Assembly: GCF_027186265.1 (NCBI RefSeq)
Contig: NZ_CP114176.1
Location: 1,302,001 to 1,366,000, forward strand
From: Lentibacillus daqui
GTDB lineage: Bacteria; Bacillota; Bacilli; Bacillales; Amphibacillaceae
Length of the DNA stretch: 64,000 nucleotides
Direction: 5' to 3'
Part shown: positions 61,618 through 64,000 of the stretch, one piece after another
Numbering within the stretch: position 1 is the stretch's first letter
How the letters are laid out: each line of letters begins with the position of its first letter
Program-made: the position numbers and the translations under genes
The notes under the pieces: generated by a model
Database searches by the model: none
Told to the model about the DNA's origin: nothing
What the model saw: only the letters and a program-made list of their open reading frames with translations

Positions 61618-62385
61618 TTATTTTGGTTCGCTGCTTGATTTAAATTCTTGTTTCAATTTAATCCACTTTCCATCCTCATAATACCAAAGTGCGCGAATGG
61701 ATCCCAATTTGTCCTGGTGATTATATCCGTTAACTTGTTGGTAACTCTTTAATCCAAACCCTTTACTTTTACTAATAAATGTTGGTTCAAAATAAGTAAT
61801 CGGATCAACAGTTAATTGTTTTTGGCGTAACAACTTTCCACTTTTGTCGTATATTCCCTGTTGTATATGTGTTGCTGCATGATCCTTTATATCAATGATA
61901 ATGGGATCCTTGCTTGGGTCTAGCAGTAATGATGCTTTAAAGTTTTGTTTGAACTCCCCTGTGATAGTGTAAGATTCAGGAACCTCTATTTTTTCAAGCT
62001 TTTCATCTTTTAACGTATTGAACTGATAATGATGTAATGCTTTTGTTTCATTCTCTGTATTTTGATACAGCACATCGTTAACTCCATCATGATTTAAATC
62101 CTTAAATTGAAGGCTAGGATTATAACCGCCCTCGTATACGATTTTCCACTGCTTTGTTTGCGGTCCTTTTATGTCTGCCCAAACATTGTGGAAGTAATTA
62201 CTATCTTGGCCAAAACGAATTCCTTTGAGTTTTATTTCCTCTTTCTGACCATCACCTGTTACATCTTCATGATAAGTGGCAATTTCTATTGTCTTTTGGT
62301 TGTCTGGCTCGCTTGCTGCCGAAAGAGGTATTGCAAACGTCAGAGTTAATGTTAACAGGATCAGAAGCTGGAAAAATCCTTTCAT
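61618..62385 (-). CDS. Secreted protein with calcium-binding-like repeats, function unknown
   Basis: A 255-residue exported protein with signal peptide (residues 1-23, LTLTLTFAIPLSAASE). It contains two Asp-rich loops, DVTGDGQKEEI near residue 42 and DLNHDGVNDVLY near 95, of the FG-GAP/VCBS or EF-loop calcium-binding sort. The rest is beta-rich with no motif I know. ATG 62385 follows GGAATGGAG. Confidence 0.75.
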   Translation of the reverse strand: MKGFFQLLILLTLTLTFAIPLSAASEPDNQKTIEIATYHEDVTGDGQKEEIKLKGIRFGQDSNYFHNVWADIKGPQTKQWKIVYEGGYNPSLQFKDLNHDGVNDVLYQNTENETKALHHYQFNTLKDEKLEKIEVPESYTITGEFKQNFKASLLLDPSKDPIIIDIKDHAATHIQQGIYDKSGKLLRQKQLTVDPITYFEPTFISKSKGFGLKSYQQVNGYNHQDKLGSIRALWYYEDGKWIKLKQEFKSSSEPK

Positions 62386-62713
62386 GATATATCTCCATTC
62401 CTTATCGTAAGTGGTTGAACTATGTTTAGTGTGCGATACAGGTTGTTATCTTATGCAGATCGTTCAAGGGCATATTTGGGTAAGGTTGTGATTTTTTTGT
62501 GTAGGATTCGGGGCAAATTAGTGTGTTGGACTGGAAATTAGCGTGCTATCGTTGTGTGGAGAAGTATAAAGGCTTTCAGAAACTGACTGATAATATGTTT
62601 ATGTTTTATGGATGGAATATTTTTTTTGAAAGGATGTATATTTTTTATAAAAAGATAGGAAAGTATAAAATTTGGGTCTACCGCAGTGAGTGTTACTGTG
62701 GTATTTTTTATGT
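62386..62713. other. AT-rich gap upstream of the IS91-type transposase
   Basis: About 330 bases without a supported gene. A terminator-like hairpin stands at 62679-62708. The left end of the insertion element is probably here, but I cannot place it because IS91 elements lack terminal inverted repeats. Confidence 0.4.
62679..62708 (+). terminator. Hairpin just before the transposase start
   Basis: TACCGCAGT (62679-62687) pairs with ACTGTGGTA (62695-62703), one G-U pair, followed by TTTTT and the transposase ATG at 62714. It would stop read-through transcription into the transposase, or form the end hairpin of the element. Confidence 0.65.
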
Positions 62714-64000
62714 ATGGGGAAAAACATATTAAAAGAAATCTTCTTTGACGAAAATCAACATTGGGAATCATTCAAAAGGAAATACGGAAAGAGAATCCGT
62801 CCTATTGTCATAAAGGAGGTAGAGAAATTTCGTGACTGTGGAGATATGAAAAAAGGATTCAAACTTTTTGTTTGCGAGGGCTGCCATGATGTAAAGCGTA
62901 TTCCCTTCCGATGTAAGGGACGTTTTTGTACAACCTGTTCTGTTGGAGAAAGCGAAGAATGGAGTCGTCTATTGTCTGAGGACGTATTACAAGTGAATCA
63001 CCGACATGTGATACTCACAATTGATGAAGGGCTACGGGATATATTCCTTTTACATCGTGAGCTTTTAAAGCCACTTATGGATGAAGCAGCCAAATTACTT
63101 ACTGACTATTTTCAGAAGAAAGCCAAGGTGATACCGGGGATTATAGTTGGATTGCATACGTTTGGTTCCAAAGTGAATTTCAATCCCCATGTACATATGA
63201 TGGTAACGATGGGGGAATCACGAAAAAAGGGGAATGGAAAGGATACGATTTTATACCATTCAAGATGCTTCGAAAGCAATGGCAGACGGTAGTGTTGAAG
63301 CTCATCCGAAAAAACTTGACGAAGCAAGAAAAGAAAAGGATACAGCCAAGATTACAAAAGGCTTTTTCCGCAAATGGGGAAGGCTTCTATGTGTATGCCC
63401 CAAAACAAAGAGGAAAGATAAAAGAGCAGCTTCGCTATATTGGCCGCTATATTCGTCGACCAGCGATTGGAACCAATCGGATCGAGGCATATGATGGTCA
63501 AACTGTAACTTTTAAGTATGTGGACAAGACAGATGGGAAAGAAAAACATGAAGTAGTTACAGTAGAAGAGTTTATCATCCGTTTAATACGTCATATTCCG
63601 GATGAACAATTTAAAACGATTCGTCATTATGGCATGTACTCAAGAAGGAGCAAGAAGTTAAGTAAAAAGCTGTTGGCTACATGGCAACAAGGAACAAAAC
63701 GATGGATACTGAAGGTGAAAAAGACATTACGCCGCCAAACATGGAGAGAGCGTATTATTTCAAGTGGACAAAAAGATCCAATGATTTGCCCACATTGCAA
63801 CAACTATTATGAGTACATGGGTGAAGTCTGTCTTGAGGGAGGACGATTAGAAATAAAAATAGCATTAACGAAAGAAGCAAAAAGCTATCTAGAAAGGGTG
63901 ATTCATCATCTCGAAGGCAACGGGCAAGAAAAGCAAAAAGAGGAAAAAGGGAACCGACCATCTGCGCCCCAAGAAGACGTTTGTCAATTATCATTGTTTG
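62714..64000 (+). pseudogene. IS91-family Y2 transposase, frameshifted at 63211-63215, runs off the window
   Basis: N-terminal zinc-binding region (CEGCHDVKRIPFRCKGRFCTTC near residue 57) and the HUH motif HVH (NPHVHMMVTMG near 163) are in the first frame, which ends after about 193 residues. The rest continues in the -1 frame from the G5 run at 63211-63215 as MGGITKKGEWKG and includes the catalytic YIGRY (two tyrosines four residues apart) and CPHC zinc motif, open to base 64000. One missing G, or a -1 slip on GGG, joins them. Otherwise near full length. Confidence 0.82.

Larger units (their letters stand above)
62679..64000 (+). mobile_element. IS91-family insertion sequence, right part outside the window
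   Basis: Only a transposase gene is visible. It belongs to the IS91 group (Y2 HUH rolling-circle transposases). The element begins somewhere upstream of 62714 and continues beyond base 64000. No inverted repeats are expected for this family. The left boundary given is the first hairpin and is a guess. Confidence 0.65.

Noticed and set aside
63112..63994. Minus-strand frames and the 63234-63494 frame in the transposase region
   Set aside because: They are shadows of the frameshifted transposase: the frame starting after the G5 run carries the motifs and is open to the end.
1..64000. tRNA or rRNA genes, prophage, defence islands, secretion or biosynthetic clusters
   Set aside because: I saw no tRNA/rRNA signature and no phage, restriction-modification, CRISPR-Cas or polyketide/peptide synthetase genes. 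ncRNAs are limited to the four leaders reported.

Overview
The window reads as chromosomal DNA of a low-GC, endospore-forming member of the Bacillaceae. Gene order follows the Bacillus subtilis suf-yun-yut-yum-yui, yug/men and ytl/asnB/ytp neighbourhoods in blocks. Sporulation genes (yunB, lytH, a YhcN/YlaJ lipoprotein, yutH, a YteA-like protein, kapB) fit a spore former. Several sodium-coupled transporters and the sequence character suggest a salt-tolerant relative such as Virgibacillus, Oceanobacillus or Lentibacillus; that genus-level guess is inference.

Layout: 1-2.6 kb, end of the SUF iron-sulfur operon (sufS 3' part, sufU, sufB). 2.7-6.2 kb, yunE-yunD-yunC-yunB. 6.3-10 kb, a lysine riboswitch driving an NhaC-type transporter (LysW candidate), then a neurotransmitter:sodium symporter with a 36-residue small subunit. 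10-16.7 kb, lytH, a spore lipoprotein, yutD, yutE, yutF, pgpA-like yutG, spore coat yutH and a 2-hydroxyacid dehydrogenase. 16.7-18.4 kb, nfuA-like yutI and yuzD between two inverted copies of a 265-bp repeat, with a frameshifted small gene. 18.4-24 kb, yutM, yumC, yumB, yuiB, bioY and deoD. 24-27.9 kb, an orphan HPr, a khtTU-like K+/H+ antiporter, kapB and a Cu/Zn superoxide dismutase lipoprotein. 27.9-34 kb, patB, pgi, yugI, a potassium channel, a thioredoxin-like protein and FMN-riboswitch-controlled ribU. 34-42.3 kb, menaquinone synthesis: menI and menA on one strand, menF-menD-menH-menB-menE on the other, with no menC. 42.4-48 kb, a small conserved protein, ytkD, the ytlDCA ABC transporter and pckA. 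48-50.4 kb, an accessory-looking stretch with a phased short-repeat array and an AT-rich lipoprotein gene. 50.4-60.3 kb, SAM-riboswitch metK, asnB, a C39-like peptidase, a gamma-carbonic anhydrase, ytpB, mnmM and T-box leuS. 60.4-64 kb, an FAD amino-acid oxidase, a secreted protein and a frameshifted IS91-family transposase that runs off the end.

Four metabolite- or tRNA-sensing leaders (lysine, FMN, SAM, leucyl T-box) can be read directly, each with a terminator. The less expected material is non-coding: three copies of a 160-215 bp repeat with 10-bp terminal inverted repeats (one truncated, one carrying a piece of the second repeat family), the inverted 265-bp repeat pair, and ten ATCRACC heptamers mostly 20-22 bp apart upstream of pckA. 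I did not find a large novel multi-gene system; most genes are well-known housekeeping or sporulation genes.
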